Shown: one piece after another, positions 43,201 to 55,000 of the stretch | Layout: each line of letters opens with the position of its first letter | How positions within the stretch are numbered: the stretch's first letter is position 1 | NCBI GenBank assembly: GCA_963082875.1 | Contig: OY720100.1 | Location: forward strand, 13,664,591-13,728,590 | Source of the DNA: Corella eumyota | Taxonomy: Eukaryota; Chordata; Ascidiacea; Phlebobranchia; Corellidae | Length of the DNA stretch: 64,000 bases | Reading direction: 5' to 3' | The notes under the pieces: model-generated | Seen by the model: only the letters and a program-made list of their open reading frames with translations | Databases searched by the model: none | What the model was told of the DNA's origin: nothing | Translations under genes and position numbers: made by a program

Positions 43201-46200
43201 TTTTAAGTGTACTACCAATAACAAAAATAAATAGCAAACTTTATGCCAAACAAAAATATTTAAATTTTAGGCAATTTTTTAAATACACTTTGCCAAAGAT
43301 ATTTAATAAAATAGTCTATGATGCAACAATGTAGTTTTTAATAAATAGTCTATGATGCAACAACGTAGTTCAGTAAGAAAAACGCGATAAGATCGTAAAT
43401 ATCAGTCTTACGAATCACCTAAAAATAGCTTTACGCACCATTTGCAAAACAGTGGAAATCCCCCAATGTCAAATACAAAACATTTAACAGATTATGGCGT
43501 GATTTTACAGAATGCAAAAACAAAAACTAATTTAAGAACAAAATTTTCTGAAATGTGCTATGTATAGTAACCAAATAGCTCTTAAATTGCCTATAAAACC
43601 TTTGGTAAAGATATAATAGAATATAATAAACAATATGTTTAACTCAGAGGCCTTCAAAAAAACATTACTCTACGCGAATATTTGTCCATATGACAATTAT
43701 TTTAAGAATAAAAGACCAAACAGGTAAAATGCATCCAAAAGGACGGGCAGTCATTTTACTAGTGTTTATAAAGACATTCATAATTTCTGTAGATATTCAA
43801 ATTGTTGAATAGGCTATATTAATGTAAACTGCCTCTTATATTTTAAGTAAATTTGAATAGCTAATACTTACATCCGATGGTCCCCATTTGCAGTCTTGTA
43901 GTAAGGTCTTGTAACTCACTATTAATTACCGCATTTTCTTGTCTGAAGCCTTCTAATTCAACCACTAATTTTGATTGATTGCTGCTTAATAAATCTGTTA
44001 CCAAGAAAAAATATATATATAACTATTTTATGCAAAATTAATTTTTTTAAAAATTTTTTAATTTATTTTTAAAAAAGTTAATTTAAGTTACCTATTTTGT
44101 GTTCTAAGCTTTTTTCCATTTCATCAACCCTTATTTCTGTTTTTGAAAGCATTGATCTGTAAAGACAATACACTAAAGTATAACAAGTTCTGGGTAGAAA
44201 TTATTTAATTATTATAACTGCATAAAGGCCAAATAAATTTACAAAAATTTGTAACAAAAATCAGACCTCAATTTAAAAGAAAACTCTTAAAAATACTATC
44301 GCTTGCAATTTTATTATTGCAATTTAAGTAATATAATTGCAACTTTCAACTAATATAGTTCCACAAACGGCAGTTTTATTATTTAAAGTTGTTTAAATTG
44401 GACATTCATACATAACATCTACTAAGCTTTATTAAATATAGAATATGCTTTTTGAATGAGCTTACCTTAAGAAGTTGTTTTCGTCATCTCTTTGTTTTAT
44501 TACATTATTAAGTTTGTTAATTTTATCTTCTGTGATCTTTAAAAAATCTTTTACAAACTCGTAACGACATTCTTTTACATGATTAGCATGAGTGTCACTG
44601 TCTCCAATAAATCTACATCTATAAAACAACAAAATAGTATTTGACCATATGGACATATTTTTAAAACGAAAATTTTAAAAAATGACATTTTTTATTTGAA
44701 AGGAATTACCCAACAGAGGTCTAGGGTAAAAGGGGGTTAATACAAAACATTTCATAAAATGTAGAATATTTTCGAAGGTTAAAACAATACGAACCCAAAT
44801 TTGTAGTTGGCACACTTGATGTTTTTACAGTTTTTCAAGTGCTCATCTAAATGCATTCTCAGCATAGTTGGACAGGTTGGGTTGTTAGGACAAGCTATAG
44901 GGGAATATTGACAGTTTTCTTCATGTGTTCTGTGAGGAATAAAAAAAATGCTAAAATACCTTCGTTTTACAAGAAAATTGTATAAAACTTAATTTTTACT
45001 CTAAATTGCTAAATATATTAATTAAAATGTTAACATTTTACAAAATTCGGTTTTACAAATTCAGGTAAAATTTCATATTTCAAACACATAGTTAACAACT
45101 CGAAAAAAACATGTTTTATAATTATAATTAAAAAAGCAAAATTTAAATAGAAATAGCTTTTAAAAATAAAAAATGTTACTATACACATCAGTTATATTAC
45201 TAATTACACCACTAAAATACTTAATCACATGATGCTGCCTACCTATTACCACCTACTTACTTTCGTTCTGTCAGTTTAGTTGTGAAAGGACAACCTGATG
45301 GATTAACTTCATACTCACTTCGATGGTTTAACCTGCATCCATATCTACAGTGGATAAATAATGCTCCTACTTGCTCTGCTACTGCTAGATTTGGCAAGAT
45401 CTAAAAAATCAATTTTTTTGCAAAAAATTTAAAAATATGATTTTTTTAGCCTACTTAGATACTTAGTAATTATACAACATTGGGCAATCTAAAAAGTATT
45501 ACAATTTTATTCTTATTGTGAAAATACTAACTTTATATTTTGATAAAGAAATAAACCATTTTTTTGTGGATAAGTTTCGTTTGCTAAAAAAGTTATTTAA
45601 AATCAAAGATATATTCTTTGTTGACAGCGTGGTATAGTGGTCAGAACATGGCTTCACTACATGAGGTCTTGGGTTTAATCCCCACTGCCCTTATGATGTA
45701 GCACCCTTGACTAAGTCAGGTAACTAGAGTTGCTATAAGTTTAGGTTGTAAAGCTGACCTTCCCACATCGTGAATAAATAAATATTAATAAAATAAAATA
45801 AATAGCCTATATAAAAAAAATCTAGTTTCGAAAATATCACAAAACATGTGTTATACAAACGTTTATACATGGGTTTTGGCTGATGATATATATTGTTATT
45901 TTACTGATTATTTTAGGTATCATAATAAAATGTTTTTAAAAATTACACATACCATTTTCAAGACTTTGTTGTCTACAGGACAAGCATCAGCGGATAGTGA
46001 GCAGAGTTTGCAATAAGAGTGACCGCACGACATGATGTACGGGTTTTTATAAATTCGCTCACAAATTTTGCATAAAAGTTGGGCTGATGGTTCTTCAACA
46101 AAAACAAGGGGAGACTGTATGAAAAATAACAAAGGTAAACCATAAACTTAATTAAATTAAGTTAAGTTTAAATAGTTGGTTACAAAAGGCAAACCCAAAA

Positions 46201-47543
46201 AAAAAATCTGTTTAGCGATTGTGTAGTTCGATTGATTTTACTTTAATATTGCAACAACAAAAATTAGTTTAAAAGTAAATATTTTTTATAAAATTTAAGT
46301 AAACAAAAAAAAAACAATTAAGTTAAATTTAATTTACCTTTAAATTTAATTTATTTTGTGTTTATAAAAGCACAAAAATAAAAATGACTATGTTAAAATT
46401 TAGAGCTTTACTATTACTTATTACACCAAAAAACCTACTGATTTTAAATTTTAAAAGTTTTTACAATTTTTTTTTAAACTTACTTCATCTTCTATGGCAA
46501 GAGTTTGGAATGATTGTTGGGAGAGAGTGGAAGAAGAAGAATGACGAGAGGCTGACTGGAAGAAGTTGAAAGAGTCGGATTTGGTTAAACTTCTGGGAAG
46601 AGAGTTGTGATTGCTCTCTGAAACAAGCTGAAAAAAAAATGTTTTGTTAATTTTTCTATTTTTATTTTTTCATAAAAATTTTAAAAATAGAATAACTTAA
46701 AAATTAGCTGTTCTAGAACACTTTTAAACATAAGGTTTGCAAGTATAATACAAAATAGCACCTAATATTGACACTAAGTTTTACATACATATTCTCTGCT
46801 ATTGCTGAATGATTTGCAACTTGCAATTGAAGGGCTTTGGTGTGCGTATTCTACTTTACCTTCATCTAAATATAAATTCCTTATTTAGCAAATTTACCAA
46901 CATTTTAAATCTGTTTTTTCTTGCAACAAGACAAACTAGTTAAAAGTATGAGTACCTGTTGTGATAGTTGTTACAGTGGAATAAGAAGGACCGAATGTGG
47001 TTTCTAATCTTGGCTGTAATGAGAGATAAGTTTTAATAAAATATGACTTGTACGAAGTAACAGGACATACACGCATTATAAATTACATTAAAAAAGGAAA
47101 AATTTTACAATTTTTTTATATTTATTTATAACTAATATGGAAAGGACGATTGACAAACTAAACATATGTTTTTTTTATTACCCAGGCACAGTTTAAGTAG
47201 AATTTTGTATTTTAAAACAATTTTAATAATAATTGACCAATAAATAATTTTCTAATTGTTCTTTGCTCAGAATTTTATGCTACTTTATCAAGGGTGCTAA
47301 GGAATAAAAGCAATAAGGATCAAACCCAGGACATTAGAGAGCAAAGTGTTTTAACAACTTCGCAAGTTGCAGACAAGCAAAAATCATTAAAAAAACAATT
47401 TTTTTTATACATACAGTAGTCCGACTGCTTCTACTTGATGCTGAGCTCATCGGTCTTTGAATTCTATCCACCGAAGCGCTGGAGCGGTGAATTGAAACAT
47501 TGGAGTTGTTAGAGATTGTAGATTGTGTTCTTGAACGAGACAT
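40235..47543 (-). CDS. TRAF7: TRAF7, RING/TRAF-zinc-finger/WD40 E3 ligase
   Basis: E3 ubiquitin ligase and scaffold working with MEKK3 in JNK/p38 and NF-kB signalling. Seventeen coding exons, all phases agreeing, give 684 residues (human 670): 47415-47543, 46956-47013, 46789-46865, 46484-46627, 45953-46114, 45261-45400, 44795-44929, 44466-44618, 44092-44156, 43872-43994, 42815-42936, 42125-42247, 41808-41924, 41487-41609, 41176-41295, 40659-40790, 40235-40366. Order: Ser-rich N-terminus with [19 protein letters not shown] (Cys151 [17 protein letters not shown]), TRAF-type zinc fingers, a coiled coil, then seven WD40 repeats starting near [18 protein letters not shown] and ending TVKVWQ. An in-frame ATG at 47576 would add 11 residues. 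Two WD-repeat exons end at weak donors (GTTTTT at 41807, GTCATT at 41486). Confidence 0.96.
41936..41988. repeat. Short tandem duplication in TRAF7 intron
   Basis: CTGAAAATTTCAACTCTATCCTTG is present twice in direct succession with one or two differences. Confidence 0.8.
42590..42745 (+). mobile_element. 5'-truncated SINE in TRAF7 intron
   Basis: Plus-strand body and tail only: CAGGCAATTACAAAC, AACTGCCAAAGCAACTCAAGAC, GTTGGGGTAACAAATG, TTCTACATCAAGG. The tRNA-like head is missing. Confidence 0.65.
43304..43371. repeat. ~33-bp tandem duplication in TRAF7 intron
   Basis: AATAGTCTATGATGCAACAA-TGTAGTT is followed by a second copy, AATAGTCTATGATGCAACAA-CGTAGTT. Confidence 0.85.
45620..45785 (+). 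mobile_element. SINE with internal deletion in TRAF7 intron 5
   Basis: Plus-strand head GACAGCGTGGTATAGTGG and TTGGGTTTAATCCCCACTG, core CACCCTTGACTAAG, then a jump to the tail (GACCTTCCCACATCGTGAATAAA). Confidence 0.8.
47112..47376 (-). mobile_element. Decayed SINE in TRAF7 intron 1
   Basis: Minus-strand remnant: TTTATAACTAATATGG..GACAAACTAAACATATG, ACTTTATCAAGGGTGCT, AAGGATCAAACCCAGGAC. High divergence. Confidence 0.55.
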
Positions 47544-48418
47544 TGTACAAAACGTCACTGGCAGACTAGCAAGCATAAATCAACTACTATTAGACTTCAC
47601 TCATACAGTTATACACTAATAACAAAATGTAAACAAGTCTGCAAAAGCGAAGTTACCCATTAAATTATGAAATTTAAGATAATATAATGTATATATTTAA
47701 AAAATAAACTTAAATTCTGCTTCGAAGTGCTATTTTCTGTGTTTGACTGTTAGCTAAAATTAAACGTAACATACTAAGTTGTCTGTTTTATATTTGCCGC
47801 ATGGCAATGGTAAAATGTTCGATAAACTATAAATAAGTAACTTCAATTTATATAACTACACTTGCAGTCGTAATTCCAACGAGAAAAAGTTTCGTTTACA
47901 AAGAAAACAGGCGCAAAATACAAACCTACTACTTCTATCAAATAGAAAAAGGTAAACAAATCAGTCGACCAAAACGAACAAAACAATTTTATATTAAATG
48001 TTACCAACTAATAAATAAAATAAAAAATAACCCAGTAATAATAATGTACCAAAATATGTGGTCTAAAAAAGGAAATATGTGTTTTTGGTAAAATGGGCGT
48101 TACATTCTTAAAATGGACAAAACATAACAGAGTATTTTGTAAACAAATCAAATTTCTATCTGCTTTGTACCGACAAGGTTATTTATGTTTTGTGAAATAT
48201 TATAAGGATTGTATTCATGTTATGTTTAAATATGAAATCTGAAAGATTTTAACATTTGTCATTGAGCAAAATAGACTTAATTTTAAGGCCGTACAGTTTG
48301 TGACAAAATAAAGAGCACAAACTTTTGGTTGCTAACGTAAAAGTACTAAAAATTTAGGTTTTAAATTAATTTTGGCTTATAACTAATTCCTTAGAAACAA
48401 TATAAAACTAAATTAAAC
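47544..48418. other. Divergent intergenic region TRAF7 / SAXO4
   Basis: 875 bp between two start codons on opposite strands, so it must hold both promoters. It is AT-rich and no TATA box, CRE or other clear element was recognised. Confidence 0.6.
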
Positions 48419-51196
48419 ATGGTAAAGCTACGTACTGGACCTCCAAGTTCAGTGATTAACTGTTCAGGTGGTGCACAAAACAGCAAGTTTAACTTTTATT
48501 CAACCTCCTACTCGACATACTACGGAAAAGAAGGTTTTGTACCTAAAGCAGCTAGGCATAAAGGAACCGGATATTTAGCAAACTTCAGGTATTCATAATT
48601 ACATAATAAAAAAAGCATAGTTTCAAAACAGAAGTTTTTCTTTATTGTAATAGGCCTGGGGTAGCTTATTCGGAGACTATCGACCGCTTGGACAACGTAG
48701 CAATTGGAAAACTTCTTAGCGAAGGAAGCTACTTAACTTCGTATGCAGAAAAGCACAGGCCATATTATAACGGCTCAAACGGGAAAGACGAATTGCCATA
48801 TAGGTAATAATTATTTACGTAACTTTAAACAAACTTATCTAAAAAATTAAGTTTTTAAACTGACCTAGTAACAATATATTTAAAATTTGACCTTAAAAAA
48901 ACGATAGCTTGGTGTAAGGATCGTAAAGCTTGGATTTACTGCACATGGTTCTGGGTTCGATTCCCATCGATTCCATGCTGTGGTACCCTTAAGTAAGGAG
49001 CTTTAAACAGTATAGATTTCTGTTACGCCAAAAACAATCGAAAGGATAATTATTAAACAATTATTATAAATTGTTTCAAAATTTAAAACAACTATACTGA
49101 ACCGAGATAACAAATATTGTCTTATGTTCACACCACAAATTCAAGATATAAAAAAAACTGATAATATTTTAGGGTTATTCAAAACGAGTCAGGTTTTACA
49201 CAAAAACCACCGATAACGACAGCTGATTCTAAAAATGTCTACAAAGCTCGACTTAATTCAATGGATGAAGGCGTTTATAGGCCACTTTTGCACAAGTAAA
49301 AAAAAGAAAAATCGTACCTACATTTTTTTTACATTTAATAATTTGAACACTTTAGTATTATTTTCATAATTTTATATCAAGTTATGTTAATGTTGTTATA
49401 ACCTGCCTTAATATAAAAATTTTTGTGTTTAGAGTACATAACAAAAGAGTGCCCCATTTAGATCAAGGGGCCATGAATTTAGTTACTGAGACCGACGTTT
49501 GCTACAAGGGAAAACCGAGCCAAAGAATGAGCACTCATCTAAAAGTAATAAGCCTACATTTTAAAACAAGATATTTTTGGTACTACCGTTTGTAAAAATA
49601 TTATATTTTTGTATTTTATTTAGGATGTCGGTGTAATGGAACCATCAGGTTTTACACATTATCATCATTTCGATCCTATCCAATACCTAGATAAAAATCC
49701 TCACGACGGAGAAATCTCATACTACCGGTAAAAATAGGTTAATAAGCGTGACTGAATTTTATTTATATTGCGAGATATATGACTTTGATAATTTTAGGCC
49801 AACTGGGGTAAGTCAAACCCAGGCTGTTTACGTAAATTGGCCGAATTTGAAAGGTTGGGAAGAGAACGACGGTGTCTGCAAAAGGGCACAACGAGATAAT
49901 GGTTCGTATAAATATCTCGTTTTTTAATTAATTCAGATAAACTAAATTAAGACAATTCCTATTATTGGGTAACAGTCTACAGCTATGACGCTGCACGACC
50001 TCGGTTTGTGGAAAGAATTCCTAACACTTCGTTTACGAGATTGGATCAAGTACCGCAGTACGTTGCGAGAAGAATCAAGAAAAAGGATCCATGCGAGTTT
50101 GTTAACCTAACCGAAGGGGCAAACGACAAAACGTAAGTTTATATATTGTGTTCTGTAAGTTGTAAATTACTTATGGTTTGTAATATCGATTATCGACTGT
50201 CTTATGAATTTCTAACAGTAATTTCTCGACTGAACAATTACTATAGCTTAAGGTTACTTCAAAACTGTAATGTTTTAGGAAAGACCTTTTATAATTGACT
50301 ATTTAACAGTTATAATTAAAAAATAGATTTATGTTAAAAGGTGTTACCACCAGACTATACTTAATAAGTAAAACAAAATGTTTTATTGCAGCCTAGCAGC
50401 AACTTGGTTTAAAGGCGAACAATTGCAGAAAGGTGGAACTTATGACCGTTCCAAGGTTGGAAAAAAGGAGTTGTCAGGATTCTCCCAAAACAACGGTTGC
50501 TATGTTGAGGAAAAAGATGATAGAAGAAGATTTAGGACACAATATGGTGTCAAATACGGATCGTTAAATGAAGGTAACATCTTTTTTAATAAAAAAACTT
50601 ATCCTGATTTAATATTAGGGCACGGAGCATCACCTGCAGTTGCTGGTTCGATCCCTACTTTAACCTATAGTCGATTGTGCGGTACTGAAAATCATGTGAC
50701 GCCCCGAGTTTACTCCCTACTTTAACAAGTTTTAACCCTACTGTGTTGTCGCGCCCTTAAGCAAAATCCAAATAGTACTTTCCTCTTGCAAAAATAAAAT
50801 GTAGGCAGTAGGTAAATCAGGTAATTAGGGCTAGACTGAGACAACAAAAATGTATTAAGGTACTATAGACTAGGACAACTAAAGTCACCATCTAATTGCT
50901 GTGAAAAAAAACTAAATTGGAAATAAGTGAAAAATTGAATCAAAAATCTAAATTTTGTAAAGCAATCCCTTTCTCGTTCACTTACAGGTAAATATAGAGG
51001 CTGGGCAGACGCTACTGACTACGGAAAGCCTACTAATGGATTTACCAAGAGCACAGTAGTCCCTGTTTATGGAGACGGTAAAAACTTTAGAGAACGACAC
51101 TTTGAATCTTATCATCCTCTGGTCGCCAAAGTAATCAAAAGAGAAAATCCCTGCTATGTAGATACAATGAGGAACCTGAAATTAAGAGATTGCTAA
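48419..51196 (+). CDS. SAXO4: SAXO4 (PPP1R32)-like axonemal microtubule protein
   Basis: Ciliary protein; in vertebrates a stabiliser of axonemal microtubules and a protein-phosphatase-1 partner. Nine exons with matching phases give 436 residues (human about 425): 48419-48588, 48654-48803, 49173-49295, 49433-49544, 49624-49727, 49798-49901, 49976-50132, 50392-50573, 50988-51196. The N-terminus, with SKFNFYSTSYSTYYGKEGF then HKGTGYLANFRPGVAYSETI and LDNVAIGKLL, follows the human KFYATSYCTAYGREEF..GTGYKSNYRP..LDNPALG pattern. The rest is rich in Tyr/Arg/Pro with repeated SGFT(Q/H) and RxxxPxxY-type spacing, typical of microtubule inner proteins, and has no enzyme domain. Acceptor-like TTCCTTAG ends 24 nt before the ATG. 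The identification rests on the N-terminal pattern, so it is slightly less firm than for its neighbours. Confidence 0.86.
48903..49152 (+). mobile_element. SINE in SAXO4 intron 2
   Basis: Plus-strand, diverged: GATAGCTTGGTGTAAGGATC, TTCTGGGTTCGATTCCCATCG, TACCCTTAAGTAAGGAGC, with a poorly kept tail. Confidence 0.7.
50610..50900 (+). mobile_element. Possible decayed SINE in SAXO4 intron 8
   Basis: A GGTTCGATCCCTACT box, TGTCGCGCCCTTAAGC and GCTAGACTGAGACAAC resemble, in order, the B-box, core and distal body of the common SINE, but divergence is high. Confidence 0.4.
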
Positions 51197-51217
51197 TCGA
51201 TTTTTTTTTAATATTTT

Positions 51218-51223
51218 AATAAA
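51218..51223 (+). promoter_or_regulatory. SAXO4 polyadenylation signal
   Basis: AATAAA 22 nt after the SAXO4 stop codon, giving a very short 3' UTR. Confidence 0.75.
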
Positions 51224-51315
51224 CTGTTGACCGATAGACAACTTGTTAAAATAAATTTTTTTAGTAAATTTCTGCGACTTTTTTGTGGTTTATATACCCT
51301 TTAAATAGCAATTTT

Positions 51316-51354
51316 TTTATTAAACAAACTCTAGTATCAACGTGTTTTTTTATT
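51316..51354 (-). promoter_or_regulatory. Candidate Y-box polyadenylation signals
   Basis: Two TTTATT hexamers on plus (51316-51321 and 51349-51354) read AATAAA on the minus strand, placing the Y-box transcript end within about 100 bp of the convergent SAXO4 end. Confidence 0.5.
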
Positions 51355-51359
51355 CAAGA

Positions 51360-52039
51360 AAGCCAGGGAACGCAACAATCGAACTAAAAAAACACAATAC
51401 AGTGAACTCAAAAAATCAACCCGCACATCAAATGAGAGAGAGCAGCACGTGACTGTTATAAAGAGAAAAAAAGTTTAACAAAAAAAGGTAAATGCAACAA
51501 ACGAAAAAATTTCCTTCATCTCGCAAGCCGTACGTTGGGCTTTGACTCAGCAGTTTCCCTGGCGTTTCTGACGTCACGACGATGACGTAACCGTGACGTG
51601 TTTTTTAAGAGGCCACGCGATCGGGTATGGAGATGAGACCAAGAAAAAAAGTGAAATTAGGTAGCACCATGAGACCTCGTGTTAACAGAGCATGCGACGA
51701 AGTAAGGGCTTTGATATATTTTCAAGTTCAAAATGGTGGAATAAATATGCAAACAAAAACACACACGGCTAATGGGGGCCTCTACACTTTAAATGATTAC
51801 GGTTCTTTACGTTATTTTAACAACATTAACAATCAACTAACTATAGACCAGGCTAAATCACGACAATCAAAGTGTTTTTCCACACGAGGGATGACATTTA
51901 AGGGGATCTAACAAAAGGGGGATTACTACTGTGCAGCTAAATAGGAGGCTAGGTTCCATAAACAATTGTTATAATAGCAAACTTGGTAAAACTGAAAGAA
52001 CAGAATGAACCACCACCATTTTTAGCTCGTGGAGTTTTT
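51360..52039. other. Convergent intergenic / Y-box 3' UTR, with CRE cluster and a small plus-strand ORF
   Basis: Probably the long 3' UTR of the Y-box gene. On the plus strand it also contains TGACGTCA (51569-51576), TGACGTAA (51583-51590) and TGACGTG (51594-51600), then an ATG at 51627 opening a 94-codon frame (MEMRPRKKVKLGSTMRPRVN..) with a GTAAGG donor-like site after CDE. The protein has no recognisable domain, so it is not called as a gene. Confidence 0.4.
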
Positions 52040-55000
52040 TTAGGCTTGTTGTTGGACATCACCGTTCGCAGCAGGCTCTGATACAACGGCCGGCTCTGAT
52101 ACAACGGCCGGCTGTAAAAAATAAAGGTGATTATTAAATAGGTAAGCAGTTAATTTAACTTGAAAATAACACAACTCTGCACAATTTTACTTAAATGCAA
52201 CTTAACTATTGACAATTTAACTCGAAGACAACTCAACTCTGGACAATCTAACTCAAAGACAACTTAACTTTGGACAATCTAACTTGAAGACAACTCAACT
52301 CTGGACAATTCAACTCGAAGACAACTCAACTCAATAACAACTTAACCCTTGACAACTTAACTCAACTCTGAACAATTCAACTCAAAGACAACTTAACTTT
52401 GGACAATTTAACTCAAAAACAAATTAACTCTGGACAATTAAACTCCAACACAACTCAACTCAATACCAACTTAACCCTTGACAATTAAACTCGAAGACAA
52501 CTCAACTCTGGACAATTCAATTCAAAGACAACTTAACTTTGGACAATTTAACTCAAAAACAAGTTAACTCTGGACAATTAAACTCCAACACAACTCAACT
52601 CAATACCAACTTAACCCTTGACAATTAAACTCGAAGACAACTCAACTCTGAACAATTCAACTCAAAGACAACTTAACTTTGAACAATTTAACTCAAAACC
52701 AAGTTAACTCTGGACAAGTAAACTCGAAGACAACTCAACTCAATACCAACTTAACCCTTGACAATTTAACTCGAAGACAACTCAACTCTGGAAAATTCAA
52801 CTCAAGGACAACTTAACTTTGGACAATTTAACTCAAAAACAAGTTAACTCTGGACAATTAAACTCGAAGACAACTCAACTAAATACCAACTTAACCCTTG
52901 ACAATTTAACTCGAAGACAACTCAACTCTGGACAATTCAACTCAAAGACAACTTAACTCTGGACAATCTAACTTAAAGACAACTCAACTCTGGACAATTC
53001 AACTCGAAGACAACTCAACTCAATAACAACTTAACCCTTGACAATTTAACTCAACTCTGAACAATTCAACTCAAAGACAACTTAACTTTGGACAATTTAA
53101 CTCAAAAAATTAACTCTGGACAATTAAACTCCAACACAACTCAACTCAATACCAACTTAACCCTTGACAATTAAACTCGAAGACAACTCAACTCCGGACA
53201 ATTCAACTCAAAGACAACTTAACTTTGGACAATTTAACTCAAAAACAAATTAACTCTGGACAATTAAACTCGAAGACAACCAAACTAAATACCAACTTAA
53301 CCCTTGACAATTTAACTCGAAGACAATTCAACTCAAAGACAACTTAACTTTGGACAATTTAACTCAAAAACAAGTTAACTCTGGACAATTAAACTCGAAG
53401 ACAACTCAACTAAATACCAACTTAACCCTTGACAATTTAACTCGAAGACAACTCAACTCTGGACAATTCAACTCAAAGACAACTCAACTAAATACCAACT
53501 TAACCCTTGACAATTTAACTCGAGGACAACTCAACTCTGGACAATTCAACTCAAAGACAACTTAACTCTGGACAATTAAACTCGAAGACAACTCAACTAA
53601 ATACCAACTTAACCCTTGACAATTTAACTCGAGGACAACTCAACTCTGAACAATTCAACTCAAACAATTCAACTCTTTTATAGGTTAATTTGTCCAGGAT
53701 TAAGTGTCTTCTAGCCCAGTAAATTGACAATTAACATAAACCAATAAAACTACTTATTTAACATTTCAGTCTGTAAAAAGCAAACAGATTAAAATTAATA
53801 AAATTGTTCTAAAAAAATTAATGAATGTCCAGTTACCTTTTCTGCTGGGTTTGCGTCGCTGACTTTTTCCTCTCCTTTAGGTCTACGGGGTCGGTTATTT
53901 CTGGGTCGACGACGACGTGGGGGTTTTGCCCCTTCCTCACCACCTTCAGGAGGAGCTTCCCCTTCGTTTAAGTTAGTCTGCCCATTCTCAAGGGGTTGGT
54001 CGTCGCGACGAGGTCTAAAAAACAAAAAAATTTAAAATTTAAACAAAAATTTCCATTGTAAATATAGTTAAATATATCCAACACAAACAATAAAAAAATG
54101 TCCTCTTTGCAAATTAACTAGACAGTTAATGGACAGTTACCTCCTGGGACGATATCTTGGTCTTCGACGCCGAGGGGGACGCTCCTCTCCCTCGCCTGGA
54201 GCAACTTCCCCGTTTTCTCTCACTTCTCCGTTCTCGGTCTACATTGACAAAAATTACAAAATTTTTAACACATTTTTTAAAATATTGTTTAATTCCACAA
54301 ATAGCAAATTTTATCCCCAACAAATTTTGTTTACTTTATGACCCCAGTTATCAGTAACAATTGAAAATGAATTACCATATTTGGATTGCCACTACCGAAA
54401 ACTAAATGCACAGAAAAGTTATTTTACCGACGATAACATTTATTCTTTTAATCTTCCTTTACCCTAACCCTTTTTTAGAAAATAATCTTTCACTTCTAAA
54501 AAAATGTTGACCTTAATTTCGGTAAAATGCCGTTTACATAATTGTGGTTTTTAGAAAAATGTTCATAGGATCAAATGTTTTTTTGTAACATAGTTTAATA
54601 CAAAACATGATGCTTTAAACAAAACATGATGCTGGTGTGCAAAACATGATGCTTTAAACAGAAGTTTATTGTTTATTTGGTTTTTTACAACGTAGAGTGT
54701 AATGTGCAGTTTAAACATTAGTAAACTTTAACTATCACAAAACCTCTGTATTACATAGAGCTATAAAAACAAATTGTCATTAAATTGCTTTTTAAACAGA
54801 TTACTGTTTTATTATGTTTACTCAATTATTTAATATTATTCTGGTTTTAATATTAATATACAAAGCAATAAAATGGTAATATATTTTAGTATTTGTAGAT
54901 TCAGTAATTAAAATGATGTTTCATTTTTAAATTTTATAAAACCAGTACCATTTTAAATTAAATGTAATAATTTTAAATTGTACTGGTAATGTATTTCACT

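Noticed and set aside
50574-50725. Continuation of the frame past SAXO4 exon 8
   Set aside because: It runs through a good GTAAC donor into a decayed SINE; the spliced product joins in phase to exon 9 at 50988.
53350-53565. 71-codon repetitive plus-strand frame ([12 protein letters not shown]..)
   Set aside because: It is a translation of the Y-box intron minisatellite; the 140-bp period is not a multiple of three, so the frame is not maintained across the array.
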